A stretch of 42,095 bases of DNA from Rubrivivax sp. GTDB lineage: Bacteria; Pseudomonadota; Gammaproteobacteria; Burkholderiales; Burkholderiaceae_C. Numbering within the stretch: position 1 is the first letter of the stretch; each line of letters begins with the position of its first letter. Below are positions 6,863 through 15,370 of the stretch, piece after piece. The DNA lies in assembly GCA_016790395.1 (NCBI GenBank), contig JAEUPH010000145.1, forward strand, positions 1 through 42,095, read 5' to 3'. The notes under the pieces were generated by a model that was not told the DNA's origin, searched no databases, and was given only the letters and a program-made list of their open reading frames with translations. Both the position numbers and the translations under genes were made by a program.

Positions 6863-8224
6863 ATGGCCGCTTCCATCATCGACAGCAGCATCTTCCAGGG
6901 CATCTTCACCACCGACGCCATGCGCGCCGTTTGGAGCGACGAGAACCGCACCGCCAAGTACATCGACGTCGAGCGCGCGCTGGCCCGGGTGCAGGCGCGG
7001 CTGGGCCTGATCCCGCAGGAGGCCTGCGACGAGATCGTCAGCCACTGCGAGCTGGCGCAGATCGACATGGCGCGACTGCGCCAGCAGACCGAGCGCATCG
7101 GCTACCCCATCCTGGGCGTCGTCACGCAGATCAACCAGCTGTGCCGCGACAAGCTGGGCGAGTACGTGCACTGGGGCGCCACCACGCAGGACATCACCGA
7201 CACCGCCACCGTGCTGCAGATCCGCGAGGCGCTGCAGCTGGTGGACGACGAGCTGGTGGCCATCGCCAAGGCCTTGGGGAAGCTGGCGAAGGACCATCGG
7301 CTGACGCCGGTGATCGGCCGCAGCAACCTGCAGCAGGCCATCCCCGTGACCTTCGGCTACAAGATGGCGGGCATCCTGGCGTCGGTGCTGCGGCACCGCG
7401 AGCGCATCGCGCAGCTGCGCGAACGCGTGCTGGTGGGCGAGTTCGCCGGCGCGGCCGGCACGCTGGCCTCGCTGGAGAGCGGCGCGATGGAGACGCAGGC
7501 GGGTCTGTGCGCCGAGCTGGGCCTGGCGCAGCCCGTGATCGCCTGGCACACGATCCGCGACAACATCGCCGAAGTCGGCGCGGTGCTGGGCCTGATCGGC
7601 GGCACGCTGGGCAAGCTGAGCACCGACGTGAAGCTGATGATGCAGACCGAAGTGGGCGAGGTCTACGAGCCCTACCACCATGGCCGCGGCAGCAGCAGCA
7701 CCATGCCGCAGAAGCGCAACCCGATCAGCAGCGCCTACACGCACGGCGCCATCAGCGTCGTGCGCCAGCACGCGGCGGCGCTGATGGACGCGATGGTGGC
7801 CGACCACGAGCGCAGCACCGGGCCGTGGCAGATCGAGTGGATCGTGCTGCCCGAGTCCTTCTGCCTGCTGGCCGGTGCACTGAAGCAGATGCGCACCGTG
7901 CTCGAAGGCCTGGAAGTGGACCCCGCCGCGATGCGCCGCAACATCGAGATGACGCAGGGCCTGGTGATGAGCGAAGCGGTGATGATGGGCCTGGGCCGCT
8001 TCATCGGCCGCGAGTACGCGCACGACCTGGTGTACGACCTGTGCCGCGAATCGCTGAAGACCCAGCGCCCGCTGCTGGACCTGCTGGCCGAGCACCCGCA
8101 GATCAACGCCCACGTCAGCCGCGAGCAGCTGCTGGCGATGCTGGACCCGGCCAACTACCTGGGCCAGAGTGGCGTGATGGTCGACCGCGTGCTGGCCGAA
8201 CTGGAGCGTCAACTCGGGGCATGA
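6863..8224 (+). CDS. Class II fumarase/aspartase-superfamily lyase (PcaB-like; candidate trans-aconitate decarboxylase)
   Basis: From ATG 6863 the protein has 453 residues. It carries the superfamily signatures HWGATTQDITDT (103-114) and GRGSSSTMPQKRNP (274-287), the loop with the catalytic serine. It most resembles 3-carboxy-cis,cis-muconate cycloisomerase (PcaB) and adenylosuccinate-lyase-like proteins. No other protocatechuate genes and no purine genes are nearby. Instead it follows the itaconate-type CoA enzymes and shares an operon with a PrpF-family isomerase. In Ustilago maydis, itaconate is made by Adi1 (PrpF family) and Tad1 (this superfamily), so a trans-aconitate decarboxylase role is proposed here. 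That is inference; a true cycloisomerase, or a lyase for another tricarboxylate, remains possible. A GAGAGACAAGGA stretch precedes the start. Confidence 0.85.
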   Translation: MAASIIDSSIFQGIFTTDAMRAVWSDENRTAKYIDVERALARVQARLGLIPQEACDEIVSHCELAQIDMARLRQQTERIGYPILGVVTQINQLCRDKLGEYVHWGATTQDITDTATVLQIREALQLVDDELVAIAKALGKLAKDHRLTPVIGRSNLQQAIPVTFGYKMAGILASVLRHRERIAQLRERVLVGEFAGAAGTLASLESGAMETQAGLCAELGLAQPVIAWHTIRDNIAEVGAVLGLIGGTLGKLSTDVKLMMQTEVGEVYEPYHHGRGSSSTMPQKRNPISSAYTHGAISVVRQHAAALMDAMVADHERSTGPWQIEWIVLPESFCLLAGALKQMRTVLEGLEVDPAAMRRNIEMTQGLVMSEAVMMGLGRFIGREYAHDLVYDLCRESLKTQRPLLDLLAEHPQINAHVSREQLLAMLDPANYLGQSGVMVDRVLAELERQLGA

Positions 8225-8234
8225 TGCGCGCTCG

Positions 8235-9539
8235 ATGACCGCAGCGCTTCTCCACACCCTTCCCAACGGCGTCCGCGTGCTCGCGCTGCCGCAGCCCTGG
8301 CGCCAGGGCGTCAACCTCAGCGTCTTCGTCGCCAGTGGCAGCCTGCACGAGCCGCGGCGGCTGAACGGCATCAGCCATGTCGTGGAGCACATGGCCTTCA
8401 AGGGCACGGTGCGGCGCGACAACGCCAGCATCAACCTCGACGCCGAACGCCTGGGCGCCGACGTCAACGCCCACACCGACAAGGACCACACGGCCTTCCA
8501 CATCGACGGCCTGGGTCGCGACCTGCCGGCCTTCGTGGAGCTGCTCTCGGACATCGTGCTGCACAGCACCTTCCCCGAGGTGGAACTGGAGCGCGAGAGG
8601 CAGGTCATCCGCCACGAGTTCACCGAGTTCGACGACGACCCGGCCACCACCGCCTTCAACGTCTTCGACCGCGCCTGCTGGGGCTGGCACCCGCTGGCGC
8701 AGCCGGTGATCGGCCGCCGTGCCAACCTGGAGCGCTTCACCGGCGACGACCTGCGCGGCTGGGTGGCGCAGCAGTACGTGCCCGGCCGCGTGATGGTGGC
8801 GGCGGTGGGCGGGCTGGACGCGTCGGCCTTCGTTCGCGCCGCCGAGGCGGGGTTCGGCGCACTGCGCGGCGCAGCGCTGCCGGTCCCGGCGCCGCCGTCC
8901 TGGCTGGGCGGGATCAAGTTGCGGCGCCTGTCGGGCAGTTCGCAGTGCCACGTCATCGTCGGCCATGCCGCGCCGCCGCTGGCCGACCCCGCGCATCATG
9001 CCTGGCGTCTGGCCGCCGCCGTGCTGGGCGAGGGCATGAGCTCGCCGCTGCTGGACCGCCTGCGCGAGCGGCGAGGCCTGGCCTACCACGCGGCCTGTTC
9101 GGCCGACATCGGCCCGCTGGCCGGCCAGTTCGTCGTCGAGGCCGCCACCGCGCCCGAGCAGGCCGTGGAGGTGCTGGACGAGATCGCCGCGCTGCTGGCG
9201 GCGCACGCCGAGCGCGTCTCGCCGGTGGACCTGGAGCGTGCCCGCGAGCAGCTCGTGGTGCGCGCACTGCGCACCCCCGAGCAGCCCGTGCGCCTGCTGG
9301 AGACCACCGTGCAGGAAGTCTTCGCGCTGGGTCGGCCGGCCGACCCGGCGTCAGCCATGGCGCGGCTGCGCGCGCTCACGGCCGACGACGTGCGCGCGGT
9401 GTTCCGCCAGATGCAGGCCGCGGTGCCCGCGGTGGCCTTGGCCGGCCAGGTGCCGGCGGCGGTGCGCCTGCGGGCGCAGGCGCTGTTCGGCAACTGCCAG
9501 AATCCCCACGAAGAAGACCCTGAAGGAGACACACCATGA
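8235..9539 (+). CDS. M16-family zinc metallopeptidase
   Basis: This 434-residue protein has the inverted zinc motif HVVEH at 48-52 and the third ligand near Glu128 (VIRHEFTEFDDDP), so it looks catalytically competent. The N-terminal half is the catalytic M16 domain (about 10-155) and the C-terminal half is the inactive M16C domain (about 165-345), with RERRGLAYHA in the usual place. No signal peptide is seen, so it probably acts in the cytoplasm, or in the periplasm by an unseen route. It starts 11 bases after the lyase and overlaps the next Bug gene by ATGA, so it is cotranscribed with catabolic genes, an odd setting for a peptidase. Its target is unknown. Confidence 0.9.
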   Translation: MTAALLHTLPNGVRVLALPQPWRQGVNLSVFVASGSLHEPRRLNGISHVVEHMAFKGTVRRDNASINLDAERLGADVNAHTDKDHTAFHIDGLGRDLPAFVELLSDIVLHSTFPEVELERERQVIRHEFTEFDDDPATTAFNVFDRACWGWHPLAQPVIGRRANLERFTGDDLRGWVAQQYVPGRVMVAAVGGLDASAFVRAAEAGFGALRGAALPVPAPPSWLGGIKLRRLSGSSQCHVIVGHAAPPLADPAHHAWRLAAAVLGEGMSSPLLDRLRERRGLAYHAACSADIGPLAGQFVVEAATAPEQAVEVLDEIAALLAAHAERVSPVDLERAREQLVVRALRTPEQPVRLLETTVQEVFALGRPADPASAMARLRALTADDVRAVFRQMQAAVPAVALAGQVPAAVRLRAQALFGNCQNPHEEDPEGDTP

Positions 9540-10507
9540 CCATCACCCGACGTACCGCGCTGGCCGCGTCCACCCTGGCCGTGCCCGCGCTGGCCCGCGC
9601 GCAGGCCGGCTGGCCGAAGCAGAGCATCCGCTTTGTCGTGCCCTTCGCGCCGGGGGGCACCAGCGAGATCGTGGCGCGCACGGTGGCGCAGGAGCTCACC
9701 AAGCAGTTGGGACAGACGGTCTACGTCGACAACAAGGGGGGCGGCGCCGGCATTCCCGCCATGCAGGACGTGGCCAAGGCCGCGCCCGACGGGCACACCA
9801 TCATCCTGGGCCACGTGGGCTCGCTGGCGGTGAACCCGTACATCTTCCCCAACCAGCCCTACGACGTGAACCGCGACTTCATCCCGGTCACGCTGCTGGC
9901 CAAGGTGCCCAACCTCTTCGTCATCCATCCCAGCGTGCCGGCGAACAACTTCCGGGAGTTCGTGGCCCACGTGAAGAAGAACCCGGGCAAGCTGAACTAC
10001 GGCTCGGCCGGCAACGCCAGTGCCGGCCACCTGGCGATGGAGTACCTGAAGCTGGTGACGGGCATGTTCATCACGCACATCCCCTACCGCGGCACCGGCC
10101 CGCAACTGACGGATCTTCTGGCCGGCCGCACCGAAGCCAGCAGCGCCGGCCTGCCCGCGCTGCTGCCGCACATCAAGAGTGGCAAGTTGCGCGCCATCGC
10201 CGTGGGCACGCCGCAGCGACTGCCGGCCCTGCCCGACGTGCCGACGGTGGCCGAGATGGGCTTCAAGGACTTCGAGACCTCGCAGTGGTACGGCATCCTG
10301 GCACCGGCCGGCACGCCGCGCGAGGTGGTCAAGCGGCTGCAGGAAGAATCGCAGAAGGCGCTGAAGAGCAACAGCGTGACCGAGCGATTCGCCAGCGACA
10401 GCGCGGTGGGGGGCGGCGGGCCGCCGGAGGAGTTCGCGGCCTACATCGCGCAGCAGCAGAAGACCTGGAAGGACATCGTCAAGCGCGCGGGCATCAAGCC
10501 GGATTGA
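9536..10507 (+). CDS. Bug-family (TctC-like) periplasmic binding protein
   Basis: This 323-residue protein overlaps the peptidase stop by 4 bases and has AAGGAG 7 bases before its ATG. The signal sequence MTITRRTALAASTLAVPALA carries twin arginines and ends at ARAQA, so Tat export is possible. The mature part has SIRFVVPFAPGGTSEIVA, a THIPYRGTGPQLTDL ligand loop and SQWYGILAPAGTPREV, all Bug family hallmarks. It sits directly before tcuA, so tricarballylate or aconitate is the natural ligand guess. No TctA/TctB membrane partner is nearby, as is common for Bug proteins in Burkholderiales. Confidence 0.93.
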   Translation: MTITRRTALAASTLAVPALARAQAGWPKQSIRFVVPFAPGGTSEIVARTVAQELTKQLGQTVYVDNKGGGAGIPAMQDVAKAAPDGHTIILGHVGSLAVNPYIFPNQPYDVNRDFIPVTLLAKVPNLFVIHPSVPANNFREFVAHVKKNPGKLNYGSAGNASAGHLAMEYLKLVTGMFITHIPYRGTGPQLTDLLAGRTEASSAGLPALLPHIKSGKLRAIAVGTPQRLPALPDVPTVAEMGFKDFETSQWYGILAPAGTPREVVKRLQEESQKALKSNSVTERFASDSAVGGGGPPEEFAAYIAQQQKTWKDIVKRAGIKPD

Positions 10508-10510
10508 TGG

Positions 10511-10588
10511 ACCCCCAGGCTCACTTCGTTCGCCACCCCCCGAGGGGGCTCTGTCTGCGGACCGGCGGAGCCGGATCCGCGCCAGGCC
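10511..10588 (+). repeat. Intercistronic palindromic repeat, copy 1
   Basis: The core at 10511-10549 reads CCCCCAGGCTCACTTCGTTC and then a CCCCC-CGA-GGGGG hairpin. Close copies lie at 37592-37631 and 40878-40916 on the minus strand. The flank to about 10588, including a shared AGCCGGATCCGCGCC, also matches the flank of copy 2. It fills the gap between the Bug gene and tcuA. All three copies sit between genes of one operon and have the same orientation relative to transcription. Confidence 0.8.
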
Positions 10589-10596
10589 CTGGTCGC

Positions 10597-10600
10597 GGAG
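10597..10600 (+). promoter_or_regulatory. Ribosome binding site deciding a TTG start
   Basis: GGAG lies 9 bases before the TTG at 10610, just downstream of the repeat. It supports TTG over the in-frame GTG at 10631, which falls too close to the Rossmann motif. Confidence 0.5.
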
Positions 10601-10609
10601 ATCTTCGTC

Positions 10610-12025
10610 TTGTCGTCCTCATCGCTTGATGTGCTCGTCATCGGCGGCGGCAACGCCGCCCTCTGCGCCGCGCTGACCGCGCGCGAAGCCGGCGCCTCGG
10701 TGCTGATGCTGGAGGCCGCGCCGCGCGAATGGCGCGGTGGCAACAGCCAGCACACGCGCAACATCCGCTGCATGCACGACGCGCCGCAGGACGTGCTGAC
10801 CGAGGCCTACCCCGAAGAGGAGTTCTGGCAGGACCTGCTGAAGGTCACCGGCGGCAGGACCACCGAGCCCCTCACCCGCCGCGTCATCCGCGACTCGCAC
10901 CACGTGCGCGGCTGGATGCGCCGGCACGGCGTGCACTTCCAGCCGTCGCTGTCGGGCACGCTGCACCTCAGCCGCACCAATGCCTTCTTCATGGGCGGCG
11001 GCAAGGCGCTGGTCAACGCCTACTACCGCAGTGCCGAGGCGCTGGGCGTGCAGGTGCGCTACGGGGCGCCCGTGAAGCACATCGAACTGCAGGGCAGGGC
11101 CTTTGCGGCGGCCGTGCTGGACAGCGGCGAGCGCATCGCCGCCCGCGCCTGCGTGCTGGCCGCCGGTGGTTTCGAGAGCAACCGCGATTGGCTGCGCGAG
11201 GCCTGGGGCACCAACGAGCGCGGCGAGCAGCCCGCCGAGCAGTTCCTCATCCGCGGCACGCGCTTCAACCAGGGCGTGTTGCTCAGGGACCTGATCGCCC
11301 AGGGCGCCGACACCATCGGCGACGCCACGCAGGCGCACATGGTGGCCATCGACGCCCGCGCGCCGCTGTACGACGGCGGCATCTGCACGCGGGTGGACTG
11401 CGTCTCGCTGGGCATCATGGTCAACCGCGAAGGCCGGCGCTTCTACGACGAGGGCGAGGACTTCTGGCCCAAGCGCTACGCCATCTGGGGCCGCCTGGTG
11501 GCCCTGCAGCCGGGGCAGGTGGGGCATTCGATCATCGACGCGAAGGCCATCGGCCGCTTCATGCCGCCGGTGTTCAAGGGCGCTCGCGCCGACACGCTGG
11601 AAGACCTGGCGAAAGAACTCTCGCTGCCGCCCGACACCTTCGCGGCCACCGTGCGCGAGTTCAACGCCGCCTGCCGCGAAGGAAGCTTCGACCACGCCGT
11701 GCTCGACGATTGCCACACCGAAGGATTGAGCCCGGCGAAGACGCACTGGGCTCGGCCGATCGACACGCCGCCCTTCTTCGGCTACACGCTCAGGCCCGGT
11801 GTCACCTTCACCTACCTGGGCCTGAAGACCGACGAAGCCGCGGCGGTGCACTTCGGCGGGCGGCCCAGCGGCAACCTCTTCGTCGCCGGCGAGATGATGG
11901 CCGGCAACGTGCTGGGCCAGGGCTACACCGCGGGCGTGGGCATGACCATCGGCACCGTGTTCGGGCGGCTGGCCGGCGCTTCGGCCGCGCAGGCCGTCAA
12001 GGAGACCGCGCGTGCAGGCGCTTGA
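10610..12025 (+). CDS. tcuA: FAD-dependent tricarballylate dehydrogenase TcuA
   Basis: This 471-residue flavoprotein of the FrdA/SdhA-like family starts with the dinucleotide-binding motif [19 protein letters not shown]. Other family features are [31 protein letters not shown] and the C-terminal [20 protein letters not shown], which packs the FAD. TcuA of Salmonella oxidises tricarballylate to cis-aconitate, which relieves the toxicity of that citrate analogue. The neighbour tcuB overlaps by 14 bases and is its known redox partner, so the assignment is strong. TTG is the likely start. The product cis-aconitate is a plausible substrate for the PrpF-family isomerase upstream, linking this gene to the CoA enzymes. 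Confidence 0.92.
   Translation: MSSSSLDVLVIGGGNAALCAALTAREAGASVLMLEAAPREWRGGNSQHTRNIRCMHDAPQDVLTEAYPEEEFWQDLLKVTGGRTTEPLTRRVIRDSHHVRGWMRRHGVHFQPSLSGTLHLSRTNAFFMGGGKALVNAYYRSAEALGVQVRYGAPVKHIELQGRAFAAAVLDSGERIAARACVLAAGGFESNRDWLREAWGTNERGEQPAEQFLIRGTRFNQGVLLRDLIAQGADTIGDATQAHMVAIDARAPLYDGGICTRVDCVSLGIMVNREGRRFYDEGEDFWPKRYAIWGRLVALQPGQVGHSIIDAKAIGRFMPPVFKGARADTLEDLAKELSLPPDTFAATVREFNAACREGSFDHAVLDDCHTEGLSPAKTHWARPIDTPPFFGYTLRPGVTFTYLGLKTDEAAAVHFGGRPSGNLFVAGEMMAGNVLGQGYTAGVGMTIGTVFGRLAGASAAQAVKETARAGA
11999..12004 (+). promoter_or_regulatory. Ribosome binding site deciding the tcuB GTG start
   Basis: AAGGAG lies 7 bases before GTG 12012, inside the end of tcuA. It supports a GTG start overlapping tcuA by 14 bases. 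Confidence 0.7.
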
Positions 12026-13115
12026 ATCGCTCATCGCCGAGGCCGAGGTCTCGCGCGTGCTGCAGATCTGCAACGCCTGCCGCTACTGCGAAGGCTTCTG
12101 CGCCGTCTTCCCGGCCATGACGCGGCGGCTGGACTTCCCTCCTGCCGATGCGCACTACCTCGCCAACCTGTGCCACAACTGCGGCGCGTGCCTGCACGCC
12201 TGCCAGTACGCGCCACCGCATGAATTCGCGGTCAACGTGCCGCAGGCGATGGCGAAAGTACGCGGCCGCACCTACGAGCACTACGCCTGGCCGCCAGCCT
12301 TCGGCGCGGCCTACCGCAAGAACGGACTCGTGCTCTCGCTGGCGCTGGCCGCGGGCCTGGCGCTGTTCCTGGGGCTGGCGTCGAAAGTGAATGGCATTCC
12401 GCCCGGCGGGAGCTTCTACGACATCTTCCCGCACGGCCTGATGGTGTCGCTGTTCCTCCCGGTGTTCGCCTTCGCCGTGCTCGCGCTGGGCATCGGCATC
12501 GCCTGCTTCTGGCGGGACGGGGCTCCCGGTGCGACCAGCAGCCCGGCCGTGGCCGAGGCCGCGCACGATGCGCTGACGCTGAAGTACCTGGATGGCGGCC
12601 ACGGCCAGGGCTGCAACGAAGAAGCCGACCGCTTCACCCGAGAGCGCCGCGCGGTGCACCACGCCACGTTCTACGGTTTCGGGTTGTGCTTTGCATCCAC
12701 CAGCGTGGCCACGGTCTACCACTACGTCTTCGGCTGGGTCGCGCCCTACGGCTGGACCAGCCTGCCCAAGCTGCTGGGCGGGGCCGGCGGTGTGCTGCTG
12801 GTGCTGGGCTGCGCCGGCCTGCTGCGCCTGCGCCTGAAGCGTCACCACGAGCACCAGCTCAGCGAGCAGCGCCCCATGGACCTGGCCTTCATCGCCTTGC
12901 TGGGGCTCACCGGTGCCAGTGGCCTGATGCTGGCGCTGGCGCACGGGACGGCGGCTTTGCCCGCGCTGCTGTGCCTGCACCTCGGTGCGGTGATGGCCCT
13001 CTTCGTGACGCTGCCCTACGGCAAGTTCGCGCATGCCGGCTACCGCGTGGCGGCGTTGCTGAAGTGGGCCGTCGAGAAGCGCCAGCCCCAGCGCCTGAAG
13101 CTCGGCTCGGAATGA
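12012..13115 (+). CDS. tcuB: Tricarballylate utilization protein TcuB (Fe-S membrane electron carrier)
   Basis: The 367-residue protein has two four-cysteine clusters, Cys20/23/26/30 ([11 protein letters not shown]) and Cys54/57/60/64 ([11 protein letters not shown]), each fit to hold a [4Fe-4S] centre. These are followed by about six hydrophobic segments from residue 100 onward. TcuB reoxidises the FADH2 of TcuA and passes electrons to the membrane quinone pool. The start is GTG 12012 with a strong ribosome site; the stop overlaps the next regulator by ATGA, so tcuA-tcuB-lysR is one translational unit. The usual TcuC permease is absent; Bug proteins may replace it. Confidence 0.93.
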   Translation: MQALESLIAEAEVSRVLQICNACRYCEGFCAVFPAMTRRLDFPPADAHYLANLCHNCGACLHACQYAPPHEFAVNVPQAMAKVRGRTYEHYAWPPAFGAAYRKNGLVLSLALAAGLALFLGLASKVNGIPPGGSFYDIFPHGLMVSLFLPVFAFAVLALGIGIACFWRDGAPGATSSPAVAEAAHDALTLKYLDGGHGQGCNEEADRFTRERRAVHHATFYGFGLCFASTSVATVYHYVFGWVAPYGWTSLPKLLGGAGGVLLVLGCAGLLRLRLKRHHEHQLSEQRPMDLAFIALLGLTGASGLMLALAHGTAALPALLCLHLGAVMALFVTLPYGKFAHAGYRVAALLKWAVEKRQPQRLKLGSE

Positions 13116-14299
13116 GCGCGGTGCCGGCGCTGCGGCTGCTGCGCTGCGTGGTGGCGGTGGCCGAGGCCGGCAGCGCGGCGCGCGCCGGGGCGCGCCTGCA
13201 CCTGTCGGTGTCGGCCGTCACGCGCGCGGTGCAGCAGGCCGAAGCGCACATCGGCCTGCCCCTGTTCGAGCGTGGCGCGCGCGGCATGGTCGGCACGCCG
13301 GCCGGCCAGCTGCTGGTGGCGCGCGCCGGGCGGGCCTTCGCCGAGCTGCAGCGCGGCCTGGGCACGGGCCTGCTGCCGCGGGTGAGTGATGCCATGCTGG
13401 ACGCCTTGCTGGCCGTGGCCGAGACGGGCAGCGAAGGGGCGGCCGCAGCGCGGCTGGGTCTGTCCCAGCCCGCCGTGCACGGCGCGCTGCGCCAGCTGGA
13501 GCATGGCGCGCGCCAGCCCCTCTTCGAGCGGACGCGGCGCGGCACGCGGCTCACCGACGCCGGGTTGACCCTGCTGCGCCACGCCCGGCTGGCGCTGGCC
13601 GAGTTGCGCACGGGGCAGGACGAGCTGGCGGCCTTCCTCGGCCTGGCGCCCGGCCGCGTGGCGCTGGGCGCACTGCCCATGGCGGCCGACGTGCTGGTGC
13701 CGCAGGCGCTGTCAAGACTCTTCGCCGAGGAGCCGGCCCTGCAGGTGACGGTGGTGGACGGCACCTACGAGGCCTTGCTGCACCAGCTGCGCCACGGGGA
13801 CATCGACTTCATCGTCGGCCCGCTGCGCGGCACCGCCGCGCCGGCCGACGTGGCCGAGCAGCTGCTCTTCGATGACCGCCTGCGCCCGGTGGTGCGCGCT
13901 GGCCATCCGGCACGGGCGGGCGACCGGCCCCCGCGCCGTCTGAAGGCGTTGCTGCGGTGGCCCTGGGTGGGCCCGTTGCCCGGCACGCCGGCCCGTGCGG
14001 CTTTCGAGCGGGCCTTCACGGCCGCCAGCCTGGACGTGCCGACCGTGGTGCTGCAGGCCAACAGCCCGGCCGTCGTGCGATCGGTGCTGATGGCCGGGGA
14101 TGCGGTGGCCATGCTGTCGCCGCTGCAGATTCGCGCCGAGCTGGCTTCGGGCCTGCTGGCCCTGCTGGCGGTGCCGGTGCAGGGCACCGAGCGGGCCATC
14201 GGCGTCACCCTGCGGCGCGATGGCCTGCCTTCGCCGGCCTGCGTGCGCCTGCTGGCCGCCCTGCAGGCCGTGGCTCGCGTCGCGTCGCCGGAGTCATAA
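13112..14299 (+). CDS. LysR-family regulator with two N-terminal helix-turn-helix domains
   Basis: The 395-residue protein is about 90 residues longer than a normal LysR protein. Residues 7-66 form one LysR winged helix ([22 protein letters not shown]) and residues 95-155 form a second ([20 protein letters not shown] then [15 protein letters not shown]). A single substrate-binding domain follows (about 180-385, [20 protein letters not shown]). The first wing and helix are less typical than the second. It overlaps tcuB by 4 bases and would work like TcuR, controlling tricarballylate genes. The doubled DNA-binding domain may let one protomer touch two half-sites. No frameshift is needed to explain it. 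Confidence 0.9.
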   Translation: MSAVPALRLLRCVVAVAEAGSAARAGARLHLSVSAVTRAVQQAEAHIGLPLFERGARGMVGTPAGQLLVARAGRAFAELQRGLGTGLLPRVSDAMLDALLAVAETGSEGAAAARLGLSQPAVHGALRQLEHGARQPLFERTRRGTRLTDAGLTLLRHARLALAELRTGQDELAAFLGLAPGRVALGALPMAADVLVPQALSRLFAEEPALQVTVVDGTYEALLHQLRHGDIDFIVGPLRGTAAPADVAEQLLFDDRLRPVVRAGHPARAGDRPPRRLKALLRWPWVGPLPGTPARAAFERAFTAASLDVPTVVLQANSPAVVRSVLMAGDAVAMLSPLQIRAELASGLLALLAVPVQGTERAIGVTLRRDGLPSPACVRLLAALQAVARVASPES

Positions 14300-14367
14300 G
14301 CCGAACGCAAACCTGTCGAGTGGGTGCGCGCTGGTCCTGCCGCGGGCTTGGCGCCATCATCCGCGGC

Positions 14368-14384
14368 TGCCCGGCTCCCGGGCA
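14368..14384. terminator. Hairpin between the LysR gene and the next Bug gene
   Basis: TGCCCGG, a 3-base loop CTC and CCGGGCA form a perfect 7-bp stem just before the ribosome site GAGGAG (14387-14392). There is no U-tract, so it may be a weak terminator, a pause or a messenger-processing signal. Confidence 0.35.
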
Positions 14385-14398
14385 CCGAGGAGTTGCCC

Positions 14399-15370
14399 AT
14401 GAGCGTCACCAGACGCCACTTCACCGCCACCGCGCTGCTGGCCTCGGCCTGGCCGAGGCTGACGCATGCCCAGGCCTGGCCGAGCAAGCCCTTGCGTGTC
14501 TTCGTCGGCTACAGCGCCGGCGGGGCGGTGGACGTGATCGCACGCGCCGTCGGCCAGCCGCTGGGCGCGGCGTTGGGCCAGACGGTGGTGGTGGAGAACA
14601 AGCCCGGCGCCGGCACCAACATCGCCATGCGCGCGCTCATCGACAGCCCGGCCGACGGCCACACGCTGATGCTGGTGGCCAATGCCGTGGCCGCCAATCC
14701 CACGCTGTACCAGCCGCCGCCCTTCGACCCGCAACGCGACCTCACGCCCATCTCGCTGGTGGGCCGCGTGCCGGTGGTCATCGCGGCCAACGCGGCGAGC
14801 GAGGTGAACTCGCTGCAGAAGCTGATCGCGCTGTCCAGGGCCAAGCCCGGCTCCATCAACTTCGGCAGCCCGGGCAACGGCTCCACGCCGCACCTGGCGG
14901 TGGAACTGTTCCAGCGTGCCGCCGGCATCGAACTCGTGCACGTGCCCTACAAGGGCGGCAGCCAGGCCATCACCGACACGCTGGCGGGCCACATCCAGAC
15001 CGTGGCCGTCAACGCGCTGGAAGTGCAGGCCCAGGTGAAGGCCGGCAAGCTGCGCGTGCTGGCGGTGCTGGCGCCAGAACGCAGCCCCATCTTCCCCGAT
15101 GTGCCCAGCATCGCCGAAAGCGGCTACCCGGGCTTCGAGGCGAGCGTCTGGTACGGCTTCGTCGGCCCGGCCGGCGTGCCGGCGCCGGTGGTGGCGCGGC
15201 TGCATGCCGAGATCCAGAAGATCCTGCTGCTGCCCGAAGTCAAGGGCCGCCTCGCTTCGGCCGGCGGCGAGGTGCTGCCAGGGCCCGTGGAGCGCTTTGC
15301 CCAGTTGCTCCTCGACGAGAAGAACCGCTATGGAAAGCTCATCCGTGAAGCCAAGATCCAGCCTGATTGA
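14399..15370 (+). CDS. Bug-family (TctC-like) periplasmic binding protein
   Basis: The ATG at 14399, preceded by GAGGAG at a 6-base spacing, gives 323 residues. The N-terminus MSVTRRHFTATALLASAWP matches the Tat consensus (T-R-R-x-F), with likely cleavage after THAQA. Family motifs are PLRVFVGYSAGGAVDVIA, KPGAGTNIA, HVPYKGGSQAITDT and SVWYGFVGPAGVP. It belongs to the periplasmic carboxylate-binding proteins. It follows the regulator after about 100 bases and overlaps the next lipoprotein gene by 41 bases. Its ligand cannot be read from sequence. Confidence 0.92.
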   Translation: MSVTRRHFTATALLASAWPRLTHAQAWPSKPLRVFVGYSAGGAVDVIARAVGQPLGAALGQTVVVENKPGAGTNIAMRALIDSPADGHTLMLVANAVAANPTLYQPPPFDPQRDLTPISLVGRVPVVIAANAASEVNSLQKLIALSRAKPGSINFGSPGNGSTPHLAVELFQRAAGIELVHVPYKGGSQAITDTLAGHIQTVAVNALEVQAQVKAGKLRVLAVLAPERSPIFPDVPSIAESGYPGFEASVWYGFVGPAGVPAPVVARLHAEIQKILLLPEVKGRLASAGGEVLPGPVERFAQLLLDEKNRYGKLIREAKIQPD

